Shown here piece after piece: positions 19,912-32,319 of a DNA stretch of 64,000 bases. The position numbers and the translations under genes are program-made. Source of the stretch: Amblyomma americanum (lineage: Eukaryota > Arthropoda > Arachnida > Ixodida > Ixodidae); the NCBI RefSeq assembly GCF_052857255.1, contig NW_027526486.1, forward strand, positions 1,116,001 to 1,180,000, given 5' to 3'. Position 1 is the stretch's first letter; each line of letters opens with the position of its first letter. The notes under the pieces were generated by a model. That model was given only the letters and a program-made list of their open reading frames with translations. It was not told the DNA's origin and did no database searches.

Positions 19912-21369
19912 CTCATGAATCTTGCTAGTTTCGATCTAAAACGATATATCCCGTTTTTTTGATCCGGTATGCAAGTTTTCGCGCAGTTCTGAGAGAAAAC
20001 GTTTACACCTTTCTCTCGTGTACTCTTCGACGACATGTAAAATCGATGCTCGTGAATCTTGCTAATTTCGATCTAAAACGATGTAACCCGTTGTTTTGAG
20101 CCGGAATACAAGTTTTCGCGCAGTTCCGAGAGAAAAAGTTTACACCTTTCTCTCGTCTACTATTAGACGACTTGTAAAATCGATGCTCGTAAATCTTGCT
20201 AGTTTCGATCTAAAACGATGTATCCCGTTGTTTTGAGCCGGAATACAAGTTTTCGCGAAGTTCTGAGAGAAAAAATTTACACCTTTTTCTCGTCTACTCT
20301 TCAACGACTTGTAAAATCGATGGTCGTGAATCTCGCTAGTTTCGATCTAAAACGATGTATCCCGTTTTTTTTGAGCCGGTATACAAGTTTTCGCGCAGTT
20401 TTGCACCTTTCCCTCGTGTACTCATTGACGACTTGTAAAATCGATGCTCGTGAATCTTGCTAGTTTCGATCTAAAACGATGTATCCCGTTGTTTTGAGCC
20501 GGAATACAAGTTTTCGCGCAGTTCTGAGAGAAAACGTTTACACCTTTCTCTCGTGTACTCTTCGACGACTTGAAAAATCGATACTCGAGAATCATGCTAG
20601 TTCCGATCTAAAACAATGTATCCCGTTGTTTTGAGCCGGAATACAAATTTTCGCGCAGTTCTGAGAGAAAACGTTTACACCTTTCTCTCGTCTACTCTTC
20701 GACGACTTGTAAAATCGATGCTCGTGAATCTTGCTAGTTTCGATCTAAAACGATGTATCCCGTTTTTTTGAGCCGGTATACAAGTTTTCGCTCAGTTCTG
20801 AGAGAAAAAGTTTACACCTTTCTCTCGTCTACTCTTCGACGACTTGTAAAATCGATGCTCGTGAATCTTGCTAGTTTTGATCTAAAACGATGTATCCCGT
20901 TTTTTTTTGAGCCGGTATACAAGTTTTCGCGCAGTTCTGAGAGAAAACGTTTACACCTTTCTCTCGTGTACTCTTCGACGACGTGTAAAATCGATGCTCG
21001 TGAATCTTGCTAGTTTCAATATAAAACGATGTAACCCGTTGTTTTGAACCGGAATACAAGTTTTCGCGAAGTTCTGAGAGAAAAAATTTACACCTTTCTC
21101 TCGTCTACTCTTCGAAGACTTGTAAAATCGATGCTCGTGAATCTTGCTAGTTTCGATCTAAGACGATGTATCCCGTTTTTTTGAGCCGGTATACAAGTTT
21201 TCGCGCAGTTCTGAGAGAAAAAGTTTACACCTTTCCCTCGTGTACTCATCGACGACTTGTAAAATCGATGCTCGTGAATCTTCATAGTTTCGATCGAAAA
21301 CGGTGTATCCCGTTGTTTTGAGCCGGAATACAAGTTTTCGCGAGGTTCTTAGAGAAAAAGTTTACACCT

Positions 21370-22400
21370 TTCTCTCGTGTACTCTTCGACGACGTGTAAT
21401 ATCGATGCTCGTGAATCTTGCTAGTTTCGATCTAAAACGATGTAACCCGTTGTTCTGAGCCGGAATACAAGTTTTGGCGCAGTTCTGAGAGAAAACGTTT
21501 ACACCTTTCTCTCGTCTACTCTTCGACGACTTGTAAAATCGATGCTCGTGAATCTTGCTAGTTTCGATCTAAAACGATGTATCCAGTTTTTTTGAGCCGG
21601 TATACAAGCTTTCGCGCAGTTCTGAGAGAAAACTTTTACACCTTTCTCTCGTGTACTCTTCGACGACGTGTAAATTCGATGCTCGTGAATCTTGCTGGTT
21701 TCAATCTAAAACGATGTATCCCGTTGTTTTGAGCCGGAATACAAGTTTTCGCGCAGTTCTGAGAGAAAACGTTTACACCTTTCTCTCGTCTACTCTTCGA
21801 CGACTTGTAAAATCGATGCTCGTGAATCTTGCTAGTTTCGATCTAAAACGATGTATCCCGTTTTTTTGAGCCGGTATACAAGCTTTCGCGCAGTTCTGAG
21901 AGAACACTTTTACACCTTTCTCTCGTGTACTCTTCGACGACGTGTAATATCGATGCTCGTGCATCTTGCTAGTTTCGATCTGAAACAATGTAACCGGTTG
22001 TTCTGAGCCGGAATACAAGTTTTGGCGCAGTTCTGAGAGAAAAAGTTTGCACCTTTCTCTCGTCTACTCTTCGACGACTTGTAAAATAAATGCTCGTGAA
22101 TCTTGCTAGTTTCGATCTACAACGATGTATCCCGTTGTTTTGAGCTGGAATAGAAGTTTTCGCGCAGTTCTGAGAGAAAAAGTTTACACCTTTCTCTCGT
22201 CTACTTTTCGAGGACTTGTAAAATCGATGCTCGTGAATCTTGCTAGTTTCAATCTACAACGATGTATCCCGTAGTTTTGAGCCGGAATACAAGTTTTCGC
22301 GCAGTTCTGAGAGAAAACGTTTACACCTTTTTCTCGTGTACTCTTCCACGACTTGTAAAATCGATGCTCGTGAATCTTGCTAGTTTCGATCTAAAACGAT
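21370..22400. repeat. Recurrent 7-8 monomer cassette, copy 3
   Basis: Same ordered variants as at 5340 and 7655 (TGTAACCCG, TTTTGGCGC, CAAGCTTTCGC, GTGTAAATTCG, TTGCTGG, ATAAATGC), now in the right arm beyond the PLE. Private changes include GTATCCAGTTTTT near 21583, GTGCATC near 21960 and AACCGGTTG near 21992. The first two also appear in the 25754 and 40962 copies, so copies 3-5 form a subfamily. Confidence 0.78.
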
Positions 22401-24774
22401 GTATCCCGTTGTTTTGAGCCGGAATACAAGTTTTCATGCAGTTCTGAGGGAAAAAGTTTCCACCTTTCTCTCGTCTACTCTTCGACGACTTGTAAAATCG
22501 ATGCTCGTGAATCTTGCTAGTTTCGATCTAAAACGATGTATCCCGTTGTTTTGAGCCGGAATACAAGTTTTGGCGCAGTTCTGAGAGAACAAGTTTGCAC
22601 CTTTCTCTCGTCTACTCTTCGACGACTTGTAAAATCAATGCTCGTGAATCTTGCTAGTTTCGATCTACAACGATGTATCCCGTTGTTTTGAGCTGGAATA
22701 GAAGTTTTCGCGCAGTTCTGAGAGAAAAAGTTTACACCTTTCTCTCGTCTACTTTTCGAGGACTTGTAAAATTGATGCTCGTGAATCTTGCTAGTTTCAA
22801 TCTAAAACGATGTATCCCGTTGTTTTGAGCCGGAATACAAGTTTTCGCGCAGTTCTGAGAGAAAAAGTTTTCACCTTTCTCTCGTTTATATTCGACGACT
22901 TGTAAAATCGATGCTCGTGAATCTTGTTAGTTTCGACCTAAAACGATGTATCTCGTTTTTTTTGAGCCGGTAAACAAGTTTTCGCGCAGTTCTGAGAGAA
23001 AAAGTTTACACCTTTCTCTCGTGTACTCTTCGACGACATGTAAAATCGATGCTCGTGAATCTTGCTAGTTTCGATCTAAAACGATGTATCCCGTTGTTTT
23101 GAGCCGGAATACAAGTTTTCGCGCAGTTCTGAGAGAAAAAGTTTACACCTTTCTCTCGTCTGCTCTTCGAAGACTTGTAAAATCGATGCTCGTGAATCTT
23201 GCTAGTTTTGATCTAAAACGATGTATCCCGTTGTTTTGAGCCGGAATACAAGTTTTCGCGCAGTTTTGAGAGAAAAAGTTTACACCTTTCTCTCGTGTAC
23301 TCTTCGACGACTTGTAAAATCGATGCTCGTGAATCTTGCTAGTTTCGATCTAAAACGATGTATCCCGTTGTTTTGAGCCGGAATACAAGTTTTCGTGCAG
23401 TTCTGAGAGAAAAAGTTTACACCTTTCTCTCGTCTACTCTTCGACGACTTGTAAAATCGATGCTCGTGAATCTTGCTACTTTCGATCTAAAACGATGTAT
23501 CCCGTTGTTTTGAGCCGGAATACAAGTTTTCGCGCAGTTCTGAGAGAAAAAGTTTACACCTTTCTCTCGTCTACTCTTCGAAGACTTGTAAAATCGATGC
23601 CCGTGAATCTTGCTAGTTTCGATCTAAAACGATGTATCCCGTAGTTTTGAGCCGGAATACAAGTTTTCGCGCAGTTCTGAGAGAAAAAGTTTACACCTTT
23701 CTCTCGTGTACCCTTCGGCGACTTGTAAAATCGATACTCGAGAATCATGCTAGTTTCGATCTAAAACGATGTATCCCGTTGTTTTGAGCCGGAATACAAG
23801 TTTTCGCGCAGTTCTGAGAGAAAGAGTTTACACCTTTTTCTCGTGTACTCTTCGACGACTTCTAAAATCGATGCTCGTAAATCTTGCTAGTTTCGATCTA
23901 AAACGATGTATCCCGTTGTTTTGAGCCGGAATACAAGTTTTCGCGAAGTTCTGAGAGAAAAAATTTACACCTTTCTCTCGTCTACTCTTCGAAGACTTGT
24001 AAAATCGATGCTCGTGAATCTTGCTAGTTTCGATCTAAGACGATGTATCCCGTTTTTTTGAGCCGGTATACAAGTTTTCGCGCAGTTCTGAGAGAAAAAG
24101 TTTACACCTTTCCCTCGTGTACTCATCGACGACTTGTAAAATCGATGCTCGTGAATCTTCATAGTTTCGATCGAAAACGGTGTATCCCGTTGTTTTGAGC
24201 CGGAATACAAGTTTTCGCGAGGTTCTTAGAGAAAAAGTTTACACCTTTCTCTCGTGTACTCTTCGACGACGTGTAATATCGATGCTCGTGAATCTTGCTA
24301 GTTTCGATCTAAAACGATGTAACCCGTTGTTCTGAGCCGGAATACAAGTTTTGGCGCAGTTCTGAGAGAAAACGTTTACACCTTTCTCTCGTCTACTCTT
24401 CGACGACTTGTAAAATCGATGCTCGTGAATCTTGCTAGTTTCGATCTAAAACGATGTATCCAGTTTTTTTGAGCCGGTATACAAGCTTTCGCGCAGTTCT
24501 GAGAGAAAACTTTTACACCTTTCTCTCGTGTACTCTTCGACGACGTGTAATATCGATGCTCGTGCATCTTGCTAGTTTCGATCTAAAACGATGTATCCCG
24601 TTGTTTTGAGCCGGAATACAAGTTTTCGCGCAGTTCTGAGAGAAAAAGTTTACACCTTTCTCTCGTCTGCTCTTCGAAGACTTGTAAAATCGATGCTCGT
24701 GAATCTTGCTAGTTTTGATCTAAAACGATGTATCCCGTTGTTTTGAGCCGGAATACAAGTTTTCGCGCAGTTTT

Positions 24775-26655
24775 GAGAGAAAAAGTTTACACCTTTCTCT
24801 CGTGTACCCTTCGGCGACTTGTAAAATCGATACTCGAGAATCATGCTAGTTTCGATCTAAAACGATGTATCCCGTTGTTTTGAGCCGGAATACAAGTTTT
24901 CGCGCAGTTCTGAGAGAAAAAGTTTACACCTTTCTCTCGTCTGCTCTTCGAAGACTTGTAAAATCGATGCTCGTGAATCTTGCTAGTTTCGATCTAAAAC
25001 GATGTATCCCGTTGTTTTGAGCCGGAATACAAGTTTTCGCGCAGTTTTGAGAGAAAAAGTTTACACCTTTCTCTCGTGTACTCTTCGACGACTTGTAAAA
25101 TCGATGCTCGTGAATCTTGCTAGTTTCGATCTAAAACGATGTATCCAGTTGTTTTGAGCCGGAATACAAGTTTTCGTGCAGTTCTGAGAGAAAAAGTTTA
25201 CACCTTTCTCTCGTCTACTCTTCGACGACTTGTAAAATCGATGCTCGTGAATCTTGCTACTTTCAATCTAAAACGATGTATCCCGTTGTTTTGAGCCGGA
25301 ATACAAGTTTTCGCGCAGTTCTGAGAGAAAGAGTTTACACCTTTTTCTCGTGTACTCTTCGACGACTTCTAAAATCGATGCTCGTAAATCTTGCTAGTTT
25401 CGATCTAAAACGATGTATCCCGTTGTTTTGAGCCGGAATACAAGTTTTCGCGAAGTTCTGAGAGAAAAAATTTACACCTTTCTCTCGTCTACTCTTCGAA
25501 GACTTGTAAAATCGATGCTCGTGAATCTTGCTAGTTTCGATCTAAGACGATGTATCCCGTTTTTTTGAGCCGGTATACAAGTTTTCGCGCAGTTCTGAGA
25601 GAAAAAGTTTACACCTTTCCCTCGTGTACTCATCGACGACTTGTAAAATCGATGCTCGTGAATCTTCATAGTTTCGATCGAAAACGGTGTATCCCGTTGT
25701 TTTGAGCCGGAATACAAGTTTTCGCGAGGTTCTTAGAGAAAAAGTTTACGCCTTTCTCTCGTGTACTCTTCGACGACGTGTAATATCGATGCTCGTGAAT
25801 CTTGCTAGTTTCGATCTAAAACGATGTAACCCGTTGTTCTGAGCCGGAATACAAGTTTTGGCGCAGTTCTGAGAGAAAACGTTTACACCTTTCTCTCGTC
25901 TACTCTTCGACGACTTGTAAAATCGATGCTCGTGAATCTTGCTAGTTTCGATCTAAAACGATGTATCCAGTTTTTTTGAGCCGGTATACAAGCTTTCGCG
26001 CAGTTCTGAGAGAAAACTTTTACACCTTTCTCTCGTGTACTCTTCGACGACGTGTAAATTCTATGCTCGTGAATCTTGCTGGTTTCAATCTAAAACGATG
26101 TATCCCGTTGTTTTGAGCCGGAATACAAGTTTTCGCGCAGTTCTGAGAGAAAACGTTTACACCTTTCTCTCGTCTACTCTTCGACGACTTGTAAAATCGA
26201 TGCTCGTGAATCTTGCTAGTTTCGATCTAAAACGATGTATCCCGTTTTTTTGAGCCGGTATACAAGCTTTCGCGCAGTTCTGAGAGAAAACTTTTACACC
26301 TTTCTCTCGTGTACTCTTCGACGACGTGTAATATCGATGCTCGTGCATCTTGCTAGTTTCGATGTGAAACAATGTAACCGGTTGTTCTGAGCCGGAATAC
26401 AAGTTTTGGCGCAGTTCTGAGAGAAAAAGTTTGCACCTTTCTCTCGTCTACTCTTCGACGACTTGTAAAATAAATGCTCGTGAATCTTGCTAGTTTCGAT
26501 CTACAACGATGTATCCCGTTGTTTTGAGCTGGAATAGAAGTTTTCGCGCAGTTCTGAGAGAAAAAGTTTACACCTTTCTCTCGTCTACTTTTCGAGGACT
26601 TGTAAAATCGATGCTCGTGAATCTTGCTAGTTTCAATCTACAACGATGTATCCCG
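24775..26655. repeat. Long-range duplicated block, proximal copy
   Basis: This 1.9-kb stretch matches 39983-41863 at a constant offset of 15208 bp (111 x 137 + 1). Shared rare variants include GTATCCAGTTG (25141 and 40349), GAAAGAGTTTACACCTTTTT, TCTTCATAGTTTCGATCG, GGTTCTTAGAG and GTGTAAATTCTATGC. It contains cassette copy 4 (about 25754-26650). Boundaries are where marker order diverges. Confidence 0.82.
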
Positions 26656-28029
26656 TTGTTTTGAGCCGGAATACAAGTTTTGGCGCAGTTCTGAGAGAAC
26701 AAGTTTGCACCTTTCTCTCGTCTACTCTTCGACGACTTGTAAAATCAATGCTCGTGAATCTTGCTAGTTTCGATCTACAACGATGTATCCCGTTGTTTTG
26801 AGCTGGAATAGAAGTTTTCGAGCAGTTCTGAGAGAAAAAGTTTTCACCTTTCTCTCGTTTATATTCGACGACTTGTAAAATCGATGCTCGTGAATCTTGT
26901 TAGTTTCGACCTAAAACGATGTATCTCGTTTTTTTTGAGCCGGTATACAAGTTTTCGCGCAGTTCTGAGAGAAAAAGTTTACACCTTTCTCTCGTGTACT
27001 CTTCGACGACATGTAAAATCGATGCTCGTGAATCTTGCTAGTTTCGATCTAAAACGATGTATCCCGTTGTTTTGAGCCGGAATACAAGTTTTCGCGCAGT
27101 TCTGAGAGAAAAAGTTTACACCTTTCTCTCGTCTGCTCTTCGAAGACTTGTAAAATCGATGCTCGTGAATCTTGCTAGTTTTGATCTAAAACGATGTATC
27201 CCGTTGTTTTGAGCCGGAATACAAGTTTTCGCGCAGTTTTGAGAGAAAAAGTTTACACCTTTCTCTCGTGTACTCTTCGACGACTTGTAAAATCGATGCT
27301 CGTGAATCTTGCTAGTTTCGATCTAAAACGATGTATCCCGTTGTTTTGAGCCGGAATACAAGTTTTCGTGCAGTTCTGAGAGAAAAAGTTTACACCTTTC
27401 TCTCGTCTACTCTTCGACGACTTGTAAAATCGATGCTCGTGAATCTTGCTACTTTCGATCTAAAACGATGTATCCCGTTGTTTTGAGCCGGAATACAAGT
27501 TTTCGCGCAGTACTGAGAGAAAAAGTTTACACCTTTCTCTCGTCTACTCTTCGAAGACTTGTAAAATCGATGCCCGTGAATCTTGCTAGTTTCGATCTAA
27601 AACGATGTATCCCGTAGTTTTGAGCCGGAATACAAGTTTTCGCGCAGTTCTGAGAGAAAAAGTTTACACCTTTCTCTCGTGTACCCTTCGGCGACTTGTA
27701 AAATAAATGCTCGTGAATCTTGCTAGTTTCGATCTACAACGATGTATCCCGTTGTTTTGAGCTGGAATAGAAGTTTTCGCGCAGTTCTGAGAGAAAAAGT
27801 TTACACCTTTCTCTCGTCTACTTTTCGAGGACTTGTAAAATCGATGCTCGTGAATCTTGCTAGTTTCAATCTACAACGATGTATCCCGTAGTTTTGAGCC
27901 GGAATACAAGTTTTCGCGCAGTTCTGAGAGAAAACGTTTACACCTTTTTCTCGTGTACTCTTCCACGACTTGTAAAATCGATGCTCGTGAATCTTGCTAG
28001 TTTCGATCTAAAACGATGTATCCCGTTGT

Positions 28030-28990
28030 TTTGAGCCGGAATACAAGTTTTGGCGCAGTTCTGAGAGAACAAGTTTGCACCTTTCTCTCGTCTACTCTTC
28101 GACGACTTGTAAAATCAATGCTCGTGAATCTTGCTAGTTTCGATCTACAACGATGTATCCCGTTGTTTTGAGCTGGAATAGAAGTTTTCGAGCAGTTCTG
28201 AGAGAAAAAGTTTTCACCTTTCTCTCGTTTATATTCGACGACTTGTAAAATCGATGCTCGTGAATCTTGTTAGTTTCGACCTAAAACGATGTATCTCGTT
28301 TTTTTTTGAGCCGGTATACAAGTTTTCGCGCAGTTCTGAGAGAAAAAGTTTACACCTTTCTCTCGTGTACTCTTCGACGACATGTAAAATCGATGCTCGT
28401 GAATCTTGCTAGTTTCGATCTAAAACGATGTATCCCGTTGTTTTGAGCCGGAATACAAGTTTTCGCGCAGTTCTGAGACAAAAAGTTTACACCTTTCTCT
28501 CGTCTGCTCTTCGAAGACTTGTAAAATCGATGCTCGTGAATCTTGCTAGTTTTGATCTAAAACGATGTATCCCGTTGTTTTGAGCCGGAATACAAGTTTT
28601 CGCGCAGTTTTGAGAGAAAAAGTTTACACCTTTCTCTCGTGTACTCTTCGACGACTTGTAAAATCGATGCTCGTGAATCTTGCTAGTTTCGATCTAAAAC
28701 GATGTATCCCGTTGTTTTGAGCCGGAATACAAGTTTTCGTGCAGTTCTGAGAGAAAAAGTTTACACCTTTCTCTCGTCTACTCTTCGACGACTTGTAAAA
28801 TCGATGCTCGTGAATCTTGCTACTTTCGATCTAAAACGATGTATCCCGTTGTTTTGAGCCGGAATACAAGTTTTCGCGCAGTACTGAGAGAAAAAGTTTA
28901 CACCTTTCTCTCGTCTACTCTTCGAAGACTTGTAAAATCGATGCCCGTGAATCTTGCTAGTTTCGATCTAAAACGATGTATCCCGTAGTT
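28030..28990. repeat. Satellite block duplicated from 26660-27620 (10-monomer offset)
   Basis: The marker order TTTTGGCGCAG with GAACAAGTTTGC, TTTTCGAGCAG with AAAGTTTTCACC, TCTCGTTTATATTCG, GTATCTCG with a T-run, and GACATGTAAAATC, then AGTACTGAGAG, recurs about 1371 bp apart (10 monomers plus one base in a T-run). The same set recurs near 42150-43000. Confidence 0.7.
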
Positions 28991-31900
28991 TTGAGCCGGA
29001 ATACAAGTTTTCGCGCAGTTCTGAGAGAAAAAGTTTACACCTTTCTCTCGTGTACCCTTCGGCGACTTGTAAAACCGATACTCGAGAATCATGCTAGTTT
29101 CGATCTAAAACGATGTATCCCGTTGTTTTGAGCCGGAATACAAGTTTTCGCGCAGTTCTGAGAGAAAAAGTTTACACCTTTCTCTCGTCTGCTCTTCGAA
29201 GACTTGTAAAATCGATGCTCGTGAATCTTGCTAGTTTCGATCTAAAACGATGTATCCCGTTGTTTTGAGCCGGAATACAAGTTTTCGCGCAGTTTTGAGA
29301 GAAAAAGTTTACACCTTTCTCTCGTGTACTCTTCGACGACTTGTAAAATCGATGCTCGTGAATCTTGCTAGTTTCGATCTAAAACGATGTATCCAGTTGT
29401 TTTGAGCCGGAATACAAGTTTTCGTGCAGTTCTGAGAGAAAAAGTTTACACCTTTCTCTCGTCTACTCTTCGACGACTTGTAAAATCGATGCTCGTGAAT
29501 CTTGCTACTTTCAATCTAAAACGATGTATCCCGTTGTTTTGAGCCGGAATACAAGTTTTCGCGCAGTTCTGAGAGAAAAAGTTTACACCTTTCTCTCGTC
29601 TACTCTTCGAAGACTTGTAAAATCGATGCCCGTGAATCTTGCTAGTTTCGATCTAAAACGATGTATCCCGTAGTTTTGAGCCGGAATACAAGTTTTCGCG
29701 CAGTTCTGAGAGAAAAAGTTTACACCTTTCTCTCGTGTACTCTTCGACGACTTGTAAAATCGATACTCGAGAATCATGCTAGTTTCGATCTAAAACGATG
29801 TATCCCGTTGTTTTGAGAAGGAATACAAGTTTTCGCGCAGTTCTGAGAGAAAAAAGTTTACGCCTTTCTCTCGTGTACTCTTCGACGACTTGTAAAATCG
29901 ATGCTCGTGAATCATGCTAGTTTCGATCTACAACGATGTATCCCGTTGTTTTGAGCTGGAATAGAAGTTTTCGCGCAGTTCTGAGAGAAAAAGTTTACAC
30001 CTTTCTCTCGTCTACTTTTCGAGGACTTGTAAAATCGATTCTCGTGAATCTTGCTAGTTTTGACCTAAAACGATGTATCCCGTTTTTTTGAGCCGGTATA
30101 CAAGTTTTCGCGCAGTTCTGAGAGAAAAAGTTTACACCTTTCTCTCGTGTACTCTCGACGACTTGTAAAATCGATGCTCGTGAATCTTGCTAGTTTCGAT
30201 CTAAAACGATGTATCCCGTTGTTATGAGCCGGAATACAAGTTTTCGTGCAGTTCTGAGAGAAAACGTTTACACCTTTCTCTCGTCTACTCTTCGACGACT
30301 TGTAAAATCGATGCTCGTGAATCTTGCTAGTTTCGATCTAAAACGATGTATCCCGTTGTTTTGAGCCAGAATACAATTTTTCGCGCAGTTCTGAGAGAAA
30401 AAGTTTACACCTTTCTCTCGTCTGCTCTTCGAAGACTTGTAAAATCGATGCTCGTGAATCTTGCTAGTTTCGATCTAAAACGATGTATCCCGTTGTTTTG
30501 AGCCGGAATACAAGTTTTCGCGCAGTTTTGAGAGAAAAAGTTTACACCTTTCTCTCGTGTACTCTTCGACGACTTGTAAAATCGATGCTCGTGAATCTTG
30601 CTAGTTTCGATCTAAAACGATGTATCCCGTTGTTTTGAGCCGGAATACAAGTTTTCGTGCAGTTCTGAGAGAAAAAGTTTACACCTTTCTCTCGTCTACT
30701 CTTCGAAGACTTGTAAAATCGATGCCCGTGAATCTTGCTAGTTTCGATCTAAAACGATGTATCCCGTAGTTTTGAGCCGGAATACAAGTTTTCGCGCAGT
30801 TCTGAGAGAAAAAGTTTACACCTTTCTCTCGTGTACCCTTCGGCGACTTGTAAAATCGATACTCGAGAATCATGCTAGTTTCGATCTAAAACGATGTATC
30901 CCGTTGTTTTGAGCCGGAATACAAGTTTTCGCGCAGTTCTGAGAGAAAAAGTTTACACCTTTCTCTCGTGTACCCTTCGGCGACTTGTAAAATCGATACT
31001 CGAGAATCATGCTAGTTTCGATCTAAAACGATGTATCCCGTTGTTTTGAGCCGGAATACAAGTTTTCGCGCAGTTCTGAGAGAAAAAGTTTACACCTTTC
31101 TCTCGTCTGCTCTTCGAAGACTTGTAAAATCGATGCTCGTGAATCTTGCTAGTTTCGATCTAAAACGATGTATCCCGTTGTTTTGAGCCGGAATACAAGT
31201 TTTCGCGCAGTTTTGAGAGAAAAAGTTTACACCTTTCTCTCGTGTACTCTTCGACGACTTGTAAAATCGATGCTCGTGAATCTTGCTAGTTTCGATCTAA
31301 AACGATGTATCCAGTTGTTTTGAGCCGGAATACAAGTTTTCGTGCAGTTCTGAGAGAAAAAGTTTACACCTTTCTCTCGTCTACTCTTCGACGACTTGTA
31401 AAATCGATGCTCGTGAATCTTGCTACTTTCAATCTAAAACGATGTATCCCGTTGTTTTGAGCCGGAATACAAGTTTTCGCGCAGTTCTGAGAGAAAAAGT
31501 TTACACCTTTCTCTCGTCTACTCTTCGAAGACTTGTAAAATCGATGCCCGTGAATCTTGCTAGTTTCGATCTAAAACGATGTATCCCGTAGTTTTGAGCC
31601 GGAATACAAGTTTTCGCGCAGTTCTGAGAGAAAAAGTTTACACCTTTCTCTCGTGTACTCTTCGACGACTTGTAAAATCGATACTCGAGAATCATGCTAG
31701 TTTCGATCTAAAACGATGTATCCCGTTGTTTTGAGAAGGAATACAAGTTTTCGCGCAGTTCTGAGAGAAAAAAGTTTACGCCTTTCTCTCGTGTACTCTT
31801 CGACGACTTGTAAAATCGATGCTCGTGAATCATGCTAGTTTTGATCTACAACGATGTATCCCGTTGTTTTGAGCTGGAATAGAAGTTTTCGCGCAGTTCT

Positions 31901-32319
31901 GAGAGAAAAAGTTTACACCTTTCTCTCGTCTACTTTTCGAGGACTTGTAAAATCGATTCTCGTGAATCTTGCTAGTTTTGACCTAAAACGATGTATCCCG
32001 TTTTTTTGAGCCGGTATACAAGTTTTCGCGCAGTTCTGAGAGAAAAAGTTTACACCTTTCTCTCGTGTACTCTCGACGACTTGTAAAATCGATGCTCGTG
32101 AATCTTGCTAGTTTCGATCTAAAACGATGTATCCCGTTGTTATGAGCCGGAATACAAGTTTTCGTGCAGTTCTGAGAGAAAACGTTTACACCTTTCTCTC
32201 GTCTACTCTTCGACGACTTGTAAAATCGATGCTCGTGAATCTTGCTAGTTTCGATCTAAAACGATGTATCCCGTTGTTTTGAGCCAGAATACAATTTTTC
32301 GCGCAGTTCTGAGAGAAAA

